A stretch of 59,942 bases of DNA from Nitrososphaerota archaeon (GCA_005877205.1 VBPL01000039.1:1-59942), one strand, 5' to 3'; shown: positions 25,778-33,901, counted from the stretch's first letter. The notes: a model not told the origin generated them from the letters alone. Program-made: numbers and translations.

Positions 25778-26065
25778 ACTTGTAAGAATCTGAAAAGGCA
25801 AAAAAAAGAACATTTCAATGGTGAGATTCGTGACCGTGAGAGGGTCATGAGAGGACTAAAGAAGGCTGACACGCCTATTTTGACAGGTTATCAGTTATTC
25901 CACAATTACATTCGACCTCACATGGGATTAGATGGTAAGACTCCTAGTGAAGTTGCAGGAATTAAGATAGCAGGTAAGAACAAATGGGTTACTTGCCCAA
26001 TTCATAATGTTCCTCATCCACCACATTCAGGTTGCCCTAAATGTCTCTCTGCAAAAGGAAAATAG
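25778..26065 (+). mobile_element. Truncated DDE transposase (3' end of an insertion sequence)
   Basis: The frame reads H-F-N-G-E-I-R-D-R-E-R-V-M-R-G-L-K, then L-F-H-N-Y-I-R-P-H-M-G-L-D-G-K-T-P-S-E-V-A-G-I. This is the catalytic-Glu region and end of a DDE transposase of the type seen in archaeal IS elements. The upstream two thirds are missing: a TGA occurs in frame at 25775, straight after the VOC gene. The extra C-terminal C-P-I-H-N-V-P-H-P-P-H-S-G-C-P-K-C looks like a zinc knuckle. Downstream, TTGACAGG occurs twice and might be part of a decayed terminal repeat. No intact ends were found. Confidence 0.75.
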
Positions 26066-26260
26066 TTCTCTCTCCCGACACTTGACAGGGTGAATTATCT
26101 CCCACCAATTTGACAGGACCCAAAAACAACATATTCATTAAGAAGCCGTACCGTACTTTGGGTTCAGACTTTTGCCTGTTTGAACTTGTTTACAGAATTG
26201 GAATAAAAAATTTGGAAAGGAGTGAGATCCGCTAGACGGACTCTGGAACCTTGCCATCTA

Positions 26261-26488
26261 CTAGTGCGCTCTAACAGGTTCTACAGGTTTCGGATGTTGA
26301 GGCATTTCACCGGGAGCGCATTTGTGGTCTCCACATACTAAACCATGATCCCACGAGGCTGTTACATGTGAATGCGAGTAACTGCCGTCTTGGTCATCGG
26401 CAAAGGCAATACCAGTAGTGTTTGTGCTTAGGACTACAAACATTGCTATTGAAAATAACAATGCCGTATAGTTTACAATCTTAACCAT
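26261..26488 (-). CDS. Small secreted protein with CxxHxCAPGE motif
   Basis: 75 residues from the ATG at 26488, which is preceded by a good Shine-Dalgarno GGAGG; a TTG 14 codons upstream is less likely. A signal peptide covers about 1-30, followed by a His-rich mature part (S-H-S-H-V-T-A-S-W-D-H) and V-C-G-D-H-K-C-A-P-G-E, the motif shared with the protein at 4280-4516. Metal binding is inferred. It is divergent from the HxlR regulator, with the palindrome at 26578-26590 between them. Confidence 0.72.
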   Translation of the reverse strand: MVKIVNYTALLFSIAMFVVLSTNTTGIAFADDQDGSYSHSHVTASWDHGLVCGDHKCAPGEMPQHPKPVEPVRAH

Positions 26489-26577
26489 ACGTCCTCCCAC
26501 AGATCTCACACTCCCAATGATGCGTGACAATAGTCCACTTGTGTTCGTGTTTTGTTTCTGGTATCATATTGCTTTAT

Positions 26578-26590
26578 TATAGTTACTATA
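26578..26590. promoter_or_regulatory. Palindrome TATAGTTACTATA upstream of the HxlR gene
   Basis: A near-perfect 13-bp palindrome (6-bp arms around a central T). Its exact reverse complement occurs at 27156-27168 next to the TFB start. Here it lies upstream of the TATA box AGTATATAAA of the HxlR gene and between the divergent secreted-protein gene and the regulator. Likely an operator for the HxlR protein. Confidence 0.6.
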
Positions 26591-26650
26591 CAAAGGTAAG
26601 TATATAAACAGGCAAGTGATATGATAGTTATCAAGTGAGGATTTGGTAAG

Positions 26651-27058
26651 TTGAAAGAAGAAGAGTGCAAAGTGCTGCTAAACGAAATGAAGGCCTGTCC
26701 AATCGATAATACGTTTAAGATAATTGGAAAAAAATTTACAGTTCACATTCTTCGCAACATGACAAAGCTTGGTCAGACTAGATTTAACGAGTTTTTAGAA
26801 TCAGTCGAGGGAATAAATCCAAAGACACTGTCTGCAAGATTGCGTGAGATGGAAAAAAACGGCATAATTGAGAGGCGAATCTATCCTGGAACCCCAGTCA
26901 AGATAGAGTATTCCATTACAACCAAAGGAATGGCACTAGATCCAGTGCTTGAGGCCATGGCTGCATTTTCCATGAAGTATTGTGCCAAGGACGTATTCAA
27001 AGATGGCAAACCACGCATAATAAAAGAGATATACTCCAAGTCGGCACAAAGTGCCTAG
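26651..27058 (+). CDS. HxlR-family transcription regulator
   Basis: 135 residues. The family pattern is clear: C-P-I-D-N-T-F-K-I-I-G-K-K-F-T-V-H-I-L-R, R-F-N-E-F-L-E-S-V-E-G-I-N-P-K-T-L-S-A-R-L, then L-E-K/M-E-K-N-G-I-I-E-R. The two Cys near the N-terminus (residues 7 and 17) could sense redox state, as in some HxlR proteins. TTG start. It lies just upstream of TFB and pirin in the same direction and probably controls both itself and TFB through the repeated palindrome. Confidence 0.88.
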   Translation: MKEEECKVLLNEMKACPIDNTFKIIGKKFTVHILRNMTKLGQTRFNEFLESVEGINPKTLSARLREMEKNGIIERRIYPGTPVKIEYSITTKGMALDPVLEAMAAFSMKYCAKDVFKDGKPRIIKEIYSKSAQSA

Positions 27059-27155
27059 TTATTTCTAGATGTCTATCAAATTGCGATCAAAGTAACTTAC
27101 CATAAATTAATCTGATTTCCAAAATTTCACTTACCATTTTATATACTTACATGTA

Positions 27156-27168
27156 TATAGTAACTATA
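27156..27168. promoter_or_regulatory. Palindrome TATAGTAACTATA at the TFB start
   Basis: Reverse complement of the palindrome at 26578-26590. It ends 3 bp before the TFB ATG, and TTTTATATAC (TATA) lies about 30 bp before the ATG, so the palindrome overlaps the expected transcription start. A protein bound here would block initiation, which suggests repression of TFB. Confidence 0.6.
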
Positions 27169-27171
27169 TAA

Positions 27172-28128
27172 ATGATAGTTAATAACAAATCAAAGGCGCA
27201 AGAGCTAGTATTCAAACATGGAATAGAAAATACGTGCCCGGAAAATGGCGGTCCACACGGACCATTAGTAACTGATAGTATTCGTGGAGAGATTCTGTGC
27301 GCCAGATGTGGCGCTGTACTAGTTGACAAAGTAGAAGATTCGGGTCCAGAGCAACGATCGTATACCATGGAAGATTACACAAATAAAAGTAGGACAGGCA
27401 TTGGCTCAACTTTGGCGATACATGACAAGGGCCTGGCTACAGTAATTGATCCAAAGAACAGGGATGCATCAGGAAATTACCTGTCTTCTGATATGAGAAT
27501 GGTATTTCATAGACTCAGGACGTGGGATAGTCGTAGCAAGTCTCAACATAAAGAAAAGAATATGAGGTCTGCCTTTGCAACACTTGAAATGTTACAATCA
27601 AAACTCGAGCTCTCTGATACCATAATTGAAAGGACTGCATATATTTACAGAAAGGCAGTCTCAAAACGAATGACTGCTGGAAGGAGCATTGTTGGAATAT
27701 TGTCAGCTTCCCTTTATGCTGCATGCAGAGAACTTGGCGTTCCAAGGACCTTGCAGGATGTAGCAGACGCGGGAAATCTAACTATAAAGGAGCTCTCAAG
27801 GGATTACAGGATTCTAGTTAAAAGGCTAGAACTACACCCAGAATCGTATGATTCATCTGAATTTGTAACAAGAATATCAACAGGTGTTGGCCTCAGCGAG
27901 AAAACAAAGAGACAGGCACTGGAAATTTTGCAAAAGGCAAAGGAAAAAGGCATATCGGATGGTAAAAATCCAATATCTCTTGCGGCTGCTGCGCTTTTCT
28001 TATCCACTGTAATCAATCAGGAAGGAAAGACGCAAGGAGATATAGCAAAAGCATCTGGAATTAGCAGTGTAACGATAAGAAACGTTGCCAAAGTTATCAG
28101 AAAAAATTTGGAGATAAACCATCCATGA
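27172..28128 (+). CDS. tfb: Transcription initiation factor B (TFB), copy 1
   Basis: 318 residues, the normal size. The N-terminal zinc ribbon has C-P-E-N-G-G and C-A-R-C-G-A-V. The B-reader/linker follows, then two cyclin folds; the first holds A-G-R-S-I-V-G-I-L-S-A-S-L-Y-A-A-C-R-E and the second N-P-I-S-L-A-A-A-A-L-F-L. The last part (T-Q-G-D-I-A-K-A-S-G-I-S-S-V-T-I-R-N) contains the BRE-recognition helix. TFB bridges TBP, promoter and RNA polymerase. Thaumarchaea have many TFBs, which act like alternative sigma factors. The stop overlaps the pirin start (ATGA). Confidence 0.95.
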   Translation: MIVNNKSKAQELVFKHGIENTCPENGGPHGPLVTDSIRGEILCARCGAVLVDKVEDSGPEQRSYTMEDYTNKSRTGIGSTLAIHDKGLATVIDPKNRDASGNYLSSDMRMVFHRLRTWDSRSKSQHKEKNMRSAFATLEMLQSKLELSDTIIERTAYIYRKAVSKRMTAGRSIVGILSASLYAACRELGVPRTLQDVADAGNLTIKELSRDYRILVKRLELHPESYDSSEFVTRISTGVGLSEKTKRQALEILQKAKEKGISDGKNPISLAAAALFLSTVINQEGKTQGDIAKASGISSVTIRNVAKVIRKNLEINHP

Positions 28129-28850
28129 TAAAAATAATAAAAGCAAATGAGCATTACAAAAACGAGTCTGACTGGCTTACTACGTATCATCATTTCTCTT
28201 TTGCAAACTATCAGAACCCCGACAAGATGAACTTTGGGCCTTTGCGCGTCTTCAACGATGATACCATAGAACCAGGAACGAGATTTGACTTTCATTTCCA
28301 CAGCGATATGGAAATTATAACATATCTAATAGAAGGAGAACTGGAGCACAAAGACAATCAGGGAAATCATGGAGTGATATATCCTGGCGAAGTGCAAAGA
28401 ATGACCGCGGGTTCTGGAATAATGCACTCAGAATTCAATCATTCTAAAGAAAAGCCACTCAGGCTATTGCAAATGTGGGTGTTTGCAAATAAAAAAGGAC
28501 TTACGCCATCATGGGAACAAAAAAAGTTTGCAAAAGAAGAAAGAATAAACAAACTGCTACCAGTAGTTATATCTGAAAATACCAAAGACGGAAACGCATT
28601 ACGGATACATCAGGATGCTGCCTTTTACCTCTCAACCTTGATTCCTGGAAGTAAAGTGGAACACACGCTAAGTACTGGACGAAAATCATACCTGTTTGTG
28701 ATAGATGGAGAAATAAAACTCAATGATAACCTGATGCAAACAAGAGACGCTGCAATGATAGAGAAGGAAAACAGCCTGGTAATCAAGGCAGAAAAACCAA
28801 CAGAATTAATTCTAATTGATCTGCCAGAAAAGTACGCCGTCAATAAATGA
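28125..28850 (+). CDS. Pirin-family protein
   Basis: 241 residues with the bicupin fold. The N-terminal cupin has the metal ligands in F-D-F-H-F-H-S-D-M-E-I-I-T-Y and the later E/H positions (G-S-G-I-M-H-S-E-F-N). The C-terminal cupin is more degenerate. In eukaryotes pirin is an iron-binding nuclear cofactor; some bacterial pirins are quercetinases. The 4-bp overlap with TFB suggests a cofactor role in transcription or a redox response, but a dioxygenase activity is not excluded. Confidence 0.9.
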   Translation: MIKIIKANEHYKNESDWLTTYHHFSFANYQNPDKMNFGPLRVFNDDTIEPGTRFDFHFHSDMEIITYLIEGELEHKDNQGNHGVIYPGEVQRMTAGSGIMHSEFNHSKEKPLRLLQMWVFANKKGLTPSWEQKKFAKEERINKLLPVVISENTKDGNALRIHQDAAFYLSTLIPGSKVEHTLSTGRKSYLFVIDGEIKLNDNLMQTRDAAMIEKENSLVIKAEKPTELILIDLPEKYAVNK

Positions 28851-28864
28851 AAACTGGGATGGTC

Positions 28865-29218
28865 TTACTCCATTCTTTTGTAAATTGATTTAAAATCTTC
28901 TGCAATTAGATATGCAGTATTCTGAAGGTGCGTGACTTCAGTCATGTTTGATTTGCCTCTGGCAATTTGCCTCATCTGTGTCATACATTTGTGAATTTGG
29001 TTATGGTCAGGAGGATCCTCGCTTGACCATGTATTGAAACAATCCACAAAATCTAGACAAAAATTCAAGACTATTAATTCCCAGTCCTTGGTATTAGTTG
29101 GATATCCAATACCATGAGCAAATACGCGAAATTCATTACTTCGGTCGATAAGAAGCATTTTTAGAGCTTGATGGGCCTTTGCTAAATCATATTTACTTAG
29201 AGCACTTGAGCCTTGCAT
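28865..29218 (-). CDS. Hypothetical helical protein, 117 residues
   Basis: Mostly alpha-helical, with Y-D-L-A-K-A-H-Q-A-L-K-M-L, W-E-L-I-V-L-N-F-C-L-D-F-V-D-C-F and H-L-Q-N-T-A-Y-L-I-A-E-D-F. No membrane helix and no family recognised. It converges on the pirin gene with 14 bp between. Confidence 0.6.
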   Translation of the reverse strand: MQGSSALSKYDLAKAHQALKMLLIDRSNEFRVFAHGIGYPTNTKDWELIVLNFCLDFVDCFNTWSSEDPPDHNQIHKCMTQMRQIARGKSNMTEVTHLQNTAYLIAEDFKSIYKRME

Positions 29219-29392
29219 AGTATATTATATCGATGTTTGTATTTTAAGATGTAGGGATTTTTAGTTTCAGTTAAAAACGAATCTACAATTTAAGATTTTA
29301 TGTCGTTTTGGTGTTTAAGCGTTTTCAAATTTACTTCTGGTAAGATCTAAGAAATTGAAACAGAGATCTCCTTCACGATAGGTTTCTGGGGT

Positions 29393-29728
29393 TTATTGAT
29401 TTATGACTTCAAGGAATCTTGAAATGGATTTTTTTGTTTCAAATTCAGCCAATTGCTCCGTGATTGACTCTACAATAATTGTGCCGGAATTGCCAAAAAG
29501 ATCCTTAAGCACTTTGTTTAGATATTCAGGGTGCTCATAACAATCACTCAAGTAACAATGATGTTCTCTGTTTAGTCTCTCAATGACTGTTTCATATACT
29601 GCCTTTCCAATATCGAGAAGAGTTTTTTCTACTATCACTATGACTAGTGCATGTTTTACTCTTTCATCGTCATATCTCCATTCTCCTAGTAAATGCCGCT
29701 TGGGAAAACTCATCATACTGCCCAACAT
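29393..29728 (-). CDS. NitrOD5-like small output-domain protein, copy 4
   Basis: 111 residues. Core: H-A-L-V-I-V-I-V-E-K-T-L-L-D-I-G-K, C-Y-L-S-D-C-Y-E-H-P-E-Y-L-N and F-G-N-S-G-T-I-I-V-E-S-I-T-E-Q-L. The N-terminus (M-L-G-S-M-M-S-F-P-K-R-H) offers several Met starts; the third or fourth could be the true one. Confidence 0.72.
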   Translation of the reverse strand: MLGSMMSFPKRHLLGEWRYDDERVKHALVIVIVEKTLLDIGKAVYETVIERLNREHHCYLSDCYEHPEYLNKVLKDLFGNSGTIIVESITEQLAEFETKKSISRFLEVINQ

Positions 29729-29929
29729 ATCATTCCAGATGGTAAATCATTAAAAGGATGGAATTTTTTGCCAAAAACCAATTCCATTTTGGTCAAGTTT
29801 AGATGAAGACGTCAGCATATTTAGTAAAACCATTCAATAAAGATAAGTTCTCAAAGCTATGTCATATGTAATTGAAAATCGTAATTACACCAGTAATTCA
29901 ACCGTGGAACTAGTAATAATTTTTGGGTA

Positions 29930-30154
29930 TTATTGTAGTTCACTATCTAAATGAAATTTCGAGAGTTGCATTGCTTCAAAAAAGAAAACCTTGCAATCTT
30001 TACATGTTTGAGCATGCATTAGTATGCTGATAAACCTTTGAAATTCCCTTTCTTCAAAAGCACCGTCTAGAACTTGTAAAAGTTGTGTTTTTGTTATTTC
30101 TGGAAGATGAGATGGTAGAACATGTTCATGTTCCGCTTCTATTTCTTGTGTCAC
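29930..30154 (-). CDS. Hypothetical protein with CxxC, 74 residues
   Basis: Acidic N-terminus (E-I-E-A-E-H-E-H-V-L-P), then T-Q-L-L-Q-V-L-D-G-A-F-E-E-R-E-F-Q-R-F and T-C-K-D-C-K-V-F-F-F-E-A. The single C-x2-C with nearby His could bind metal as a dimer. Composition is protein-like. Family unknown. Confidence 0.5.
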   Translation of the reverse strand: MTQEIEAEHEHVLPSHLPEITKTQLLQVLDGAFEEREFQRFISILMHAQTCKDCKVFFFEAMQLSKFHLDSELQ

Positions 30155-30377
30155 AATTATCTTGATATGATTATTGCATATAATGAGCAGGTAGAATTTA
30201 TGAGAAAGATTAAAGTATCAAAAATGGAATTGAACAGAACCATCTAGCATGACGCACAGGTAGGAATCTGTAAGACTTTTCAAGTCATTCCGTTATGTTA
30301 ACCGCACTTTATCTTCTTACAATTGTTATGTAGATTCTATTACACCATTATATTAAGGAGGAATCTGGTGTTTTTTC

Positions 30378-30533
30378 ATGGAACAAAGATTAACATGTGC
30401 AAACCATTCAGGTGAAGAAATAGTTCTTGATCAAATAGGATGGAATAATTTTACATGTCCAAAATGCGGTAATGATTACTCTATTGGGAGAAAAGTAGTG
30501 GTATTGGCTCCAAAACTCGTGAAAAGATCCTGA
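30378..30533 (+). CDS. Short zinc-ribbon protein, truncated paralog of 5877-6134
   Basis: 51 residues, nearly identical to the C-terminal half of the protein at 5877 (C-A-N-H, then L-D-Q-I-G-W-N-N-F-T-C-P-K-C-G and D-Y-S-I-G-R-K). The N-terminal half with the other Cys pair is missing: an in-frame TAA lies 8 codons before the ATG, and DNA similarity continues a little upstream of the ATG. AAGGAGG is nearby as a possible ribosome site. It may be a working single-ribbon protein or a remnant. Confidence 0.6.
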   Translation: MEQRLTCANHSGEEIVLDQIGWNNFTCPKCGNDYSIGRKVVVLAPKLVKRS

Positions 30534-30667
30534 ATGTTTCTGTTACAGCTCGGCAAAAAAGGCAATAAAAAGATAGAATCAATTACTGAAAACACAAAGA
30601 AAATTCCAAATCTTGCGGTTTTTTGTCGATGCGCAAGTTTTACCTACTACTGGAACAGAGTAAGTAC

Positions 30668-31942
30668 GTGAAGTTTCTCTTTATCACAATCGAAGCTCTC
30701 TCTCTTGACCTAGCCTACAAGATAAAAGAGGAAGGACATGAGGTAAAGTTTTACATTCAAAGCAAAGATGAAAAAGACATAGGCGATGGCTTTGTTGACA
30801 AGACAGATCAATGGGAGGATCTCGTCGGATGGGCAGATGTCCTAGTTTTTGATGATCTGGGCTTTGGTAAGAGTGCAGAAAAGTTAAGGTCTGAAGGAAA
30901 ACGAGTAGTTGGGGGAAGCACATATTCCGATAGGCTTGAAAACGATAGAGAATTTGGGCAAAAAGAGCTAGAAGCTAGTGGTGTTACTGTTCTTCCAAGC
31001 TGGAATTTCACAAATTTTGATGAGGCAATAGAATTTGTTTCAAAAAATCCTGACAGGTACGTAATCAAACCCAGCGGAGCAGCACAAAACGAGAAGGAAT
31101 TACTTTTTGTTGGCAAGGAGGTTGATGGAAATGACATAATACAGGTGCTGGCACATTACAAAAAAAACTGGTCAAATAAGATACGCGTTTTCCAATTACA
31201 GAAATTTGAAGCAGGGGTGGAAGTAGGAGTAGGAGCATTCTTTAACGGCAGGGATTTTGTAATGCCGATAAACATTAATTTCGAACACAAACGCCTCTTC
31301 CCTGGTGAAATTGGTCCCAGTACTGGAGAGATGGGAACCTCAATGTTCTGGAGCCAAAAGAACAAGCTTTTTGAACTGACACTTGAGAAGATGAAACCAA
31401 AGCTCATCGAGTCAGGTTATGTGGGATACATAGACATCAACTGCATTGCAAATAACAAAGGAGTTTATCCACTAGAGTTTACGTCAAGGTTTGGATATCC
31501 TACAATATCAATACAGATGGAAGGGGTGACTAGCTCATGGGGGGAAATTCTTCACAAAATTTCAGGTGGCGAGGAGATAGCACTCAAAACTAAAAAGGGC
31601 TTCCAAGTAGGTGTCGTAGTAGCTGTGCCTCCCTTTCCATTCAATGACGACAGGACATTTAGAAAATATTCTGAGGAAGCAACCATACTTTTCAAGAAAG
31701 ATAACAGGGAAGGCGTACACTTGGGTGAAGTCAAGCGGTCAAACGGTGACTGGCATATTGCAGGTAAATCCGGATACATTTTGGTCATAACTGGATCCAG
31801 CACAAATATGAAAGATGCAAGAGGACAAGCTTACAACAGGGTTGAGAATGTCATAATACCAAACATGTTCTTTAGGACAGATATTGGGGAAAGATGGGTT
31901 ATTGACAGTGACATGCTTTTATCATGGGGCTATCTTTACTAG
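30668..31942 (+). CDS. ATP-grasp protein, PurD-like (GAR-synthetase-related)
   Basis: 424 residues from the GTG at 30668 (V-K-F-L-F-I-T); longer starts at 30623/30629 are open. An N-terminal Rossmann-like part (residues 1-85) with W-A-D-V-L-V-F-D-D is followed by the ATP-grasp fold: R-Y-V-I-K-P-S-G, then E-V-G-V-G-A-F-F, and P-L-E-F-T-S-R-F-G-Y-P. The P-L-E-x-x-x-R-F-G-x-P ending recalls phosphoribosylamine-glycine ligase. A second PurD-like copy in archaea often has a different, unknown substrate. It is isolated from other purine genes here, so real PurD function is doubtful. Confidence 0.82.
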   Translation: MKFLFITIEALSLDLAYKIKEEGHEVKFYIQSKDEKDIGDGFVDKTDQWEDLVGWADVLVFDDLGFGKSAEKLRSEGKRVVGGSTYSDRLENDREFGQKELEASGVTVLPSWNFTNFDEAIEFVSKNPDRYVIKPSGAAQNEKELLFVGKEVDGNDIIQVLAHYKKNWSNKIRVFQLQKFEAGVEVGVGAFFNGRDFVMPININFEHKRLFPGEIGPSTGEMGTSMFWSQKNKLFELTLEKMKPKLIESGYVGYIDINCIANNKGVYPLEFTSRFGYPTISIQMEGVTSSWGEILHKISGGEEIALKTKKGFQVGVVVAVPPFPFNDDRTFRKYSEEATILFKKDNREGVHLGEVKRSNGDWHIAGKSGYILVITGSSTNMKDARGQAYNRVENVIIPNMFFRTDIGERWVIDSDMLLSWGYLY

Positions 31943-32068
31943 AATCTCATTAACTGATCCTACAAAAGGCGATTCGGACTTGTTCTAAATCGCTTATAAT
32001 AGACATTTTGATTTCCATTTTTGGTAAACCAATCTTAAATAATTCAAAATTTTCTCTAGATTAAAGAC

Positions 32069-32242
32069 ATGAAGCAGGATCTTGAAAAAATAGCAGTCGC
32101 TGCAACGTGTACTGATCCTAATTGTAAATTTGGCGGAATAGTCCTTATCCTCAGAGGAAAATCAAAGGATGAAAGTTTGAAACAAGAACGATGTCCTATC
32201 TGTAATATTCTTGGCTCTCTTCAATTAGCATCTAGTTTTTAA
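32069..32242 (+). CDS. Small zinc-ribbon protein, 57 residues
   Basis: C-T-D-P-N-C near the start and C-P-I-C near the end form a four-Cys zinc-ribbon with about 30 residues between the knuckles. An ATG is preceded by AT-rich DNA, with TTAAATAATT about 30 bp upstream. No family name known. Confidence 0.6.
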   Translation: MKQDLEKIAVAATCTDPNCKFGGIVLILRGKSKDESLKQERCPICNILGSLQLASSF

Positions 32243-32263
32243 TTGAATCGTATTGCACAATTT

Positions 32264-32926
32264 TTAATATGCTGAATGTGGTTTCTTCTTTCCTATAGAA
32301 TCAATGCGTGAAAATATTGGTGTCATGTACCTGCTTGACGCAATTATAGCAAGGCTAACGGCTGTCCCCAATAACAAACCGCCAACAACATCTAATGGAT
32401 AATGGGCACCAACATATATCATTGAATACATCACTGTTATTGCCTCAGCGGTTAACAGTAACGAAAGGATCATTTGTTTTCCTTGATTATATCTTAGTAG
32501 CATGATCAAAGCACCAGCAGACACAATTAACGAATGACCAGATGGAAACGCTGGCTCACCTTCTGGAGCTTTGTACAGCAAATTATCAGGTAATAAGGGA
32601 GTAGGTCTTGGTCGGTCTATTTCGTCTTTAAGGAAATAGCCAGTTGGAATTAATATCAAAAATGCAATAATAAGCAAGACTGCTGCCTTTCTGCCTTGAT
32701 TTTTTCCAAATATTGCCAGAAGTATGATGATTCCCCCCCACACAGCTTCCCTTCCGTACTGGCTAAATGCAACGAAAATTTTGTTTAAAATCTTGATATG
32801 GGATCCGTTAATGTTGTTAAAACCAGACAGATCGAATTTTGTAACTGAATCATTATGTGTGATAATCAGGGAGGAGAGTATCGAAAATCCTAAGAATAGC
32901 AAACCGCTTGCTATGATATATTTCAT
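32264..32926 (-). CDS. PAP2-family membrane phosphatase
   Basis: 220 residues with about six membrane helices. The three catalytic motifs are present: K-D-E-I-D-R-P-R-P (KX6RP-type), F-P-S-G-H-S, and G-A-H-Y-P-L-D-V-V-G-G (His-Asp). These enzymes dephosphorylate lipid phosphates such as undecaprenyl/dolichyl pyrophosphate or phosphatidate on the outer face. It may recycle the lipid carrier for glycosylation. Confidence 0.9.
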   Translation of the reverse strand: MKYIIASGLLFLGFSILSSLIITHNDSVTKFDLSGFNNINGSHIKILNKIFVAFSQYGREAVWGGIIILLAIFGKNQGRKAAVLLIIAFLILIPTGYFLKDEIDRPRPTPLLPDNLLYKAPEGEPAFPSGHSLIVSAGALIMLLRYNQGKQMILSLLLTAEAITVMYSMIYVGAHYPLDVVGGLLLGTAVSLAIIASSRYMTPIFSRIDSIGKKKPHSAY

Positions 32927-33070
32927 TTATGGTAGAGTTTGAACTAATGATATAAAACGTAGATGGAAGACCTAGACACGGAGACTACTCGCCTAGAATC
33001 CTATGTGGCAAGTCCTAGTTTTTTACAATATGAATTTAGCTTGGATAAGAATACATGTCTTTTGATTCAT

Positions 33071-33190
33071 TTAATCAAGTAATTTCATTGTGCAGTTTTG
33101 ACAGATCCCGATCATTTTACCAAGCTTCTTGTAATAGCAGACGTTGAGTTCCCTATGCAATTTACAGAAAGGACAAAGACCGAAATTCAT
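33071..33190 (-). CDS. Small zinc-ribbon protein, 39 residues
   Basis: L-C-P-F-C-K-L-H and I-C-Q-N-C-T, with 21 residues between the pairs, give a minimal four-Cys zinc ribbon. It lies in the gap between the PAP2 phosphatase and the NitrOD5-like gene at 33276, which are transcribed away from each other. Unrecognised family. Confidence 0.5.
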   Translation of the reverse strand: MNFGLCPFCKLHRELNVCYYKKLGKMIGICQNCTMKLLD

Positions 33191-33275
33191 GATATAAGAG
33201 CATCTTTGCTCGTAATAGATTTTTAGCTTATTTTACCCTTGAAATTTTATAACATAAGATAGTAATTCATTGGTG

Positions 33276-33545
33276 ATGGTTTCCCTTGAGGCACAGCACA
33301 AAGTAGCCTTAGTGTCCTGCGTAGAATTGGTTTTAATGAGAAGAGGAAATACAAATTACCATCTGGTACTCGCTAAACTTAGCTCTCTTCACAATTGTAC
33401 AATTATGGATTGTTATGAAAATCCAGCATACCTGCGAACTGTACTCAAAGAGGTGTATAAAGAGGATTACAATTCCATTATAGACGAAATTAAATTGGAA
33501 TTGGACGAATTAGTTAATATGGAAAAAATAGTTGATTTTTTTTAA
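33276..33545 (+). CDS. NitrOD5-like small output-domain protein, copy 5 (divergent)
   Basis: 89 residues from the ATG at 33276, about 26 bp after the TATA-like TTTTATAACATAA; GTG and TTG codons just upstream are alternatives. The most divergent of the five: E-L-V-L-M-R-R-G-N-T-N-Y replaces E-K-x-L-L-D-I-G, but C-T-I-M-D-C-Y-E-N-P-A-Y-L is kept. It ends V-D-F-F, earlier than its relatives. Confidence 0.65.
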   Translation: MVSLEAQHKVALVSCVELVLMRRGNTNYHLVLAKLSSLHNCTIMDCYENPAYLRTVLKEVYKEDYNSIIDEIKLELDELVNMEKIVDFF

Positions 33546-33570
33546 AATTATGGAAAGTTAAGTAAAAATA

Positions 33571-33816
33571 CTAAATTTTATACCCTTGAGCGTTTTGTTT
33601 TCGTAAGCAGTATTTTGTGCTAAAACCAATAGCCTTCAATTCGAAGTATATGTCAAGCAGGTCGTCGTAACTAGGATTAATTTTCCTAAGGTCTTCCCTG
33701 CTTATTCCAAACTTGCTTATTATGTCCAAGAAAAATTCTTCCCTAAGAGCGGGATCGACAAGAGGCAAAGTATTTTTTATGATTCCTCGTCCTAGTCTTA
33801 TAGATGCTTCATACAT
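33571..33816 (-). CDS. Hypothetical protein, 81 residues
   Basis: Helical and charged: Y-E-A-S-I-R-L-G-R-G-I-I-K, F-F-L-D-I-I-S-K-F-G-I-S-R-E-D-L-R-K-I and Y-D-D-L-L-D-I-Y-F-E-L. I prefer the ATG at 33816; another ATG lies 5 codons upstream. The inverted repeat TGTTCT-N5-AGAACA sits 60-70 bp upstream. No known family. Confidence 0.55.
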   Translation of the reverse strand: MYEASIRLGRGIIKNTLPLVDPALREEFFLDIISKFGISREDLRKINPSYDDLLDIYFELKAIGFSTKYCLRKQNAQGYKI

Positions 33817-33901
33817 AATTAATAAAACCATTTTTTTGTATTTATGATTGGTCTTCCAAATTTGGAAATAGAAACTTTAATTATGTTCTATGCAAGAACA
33901 T

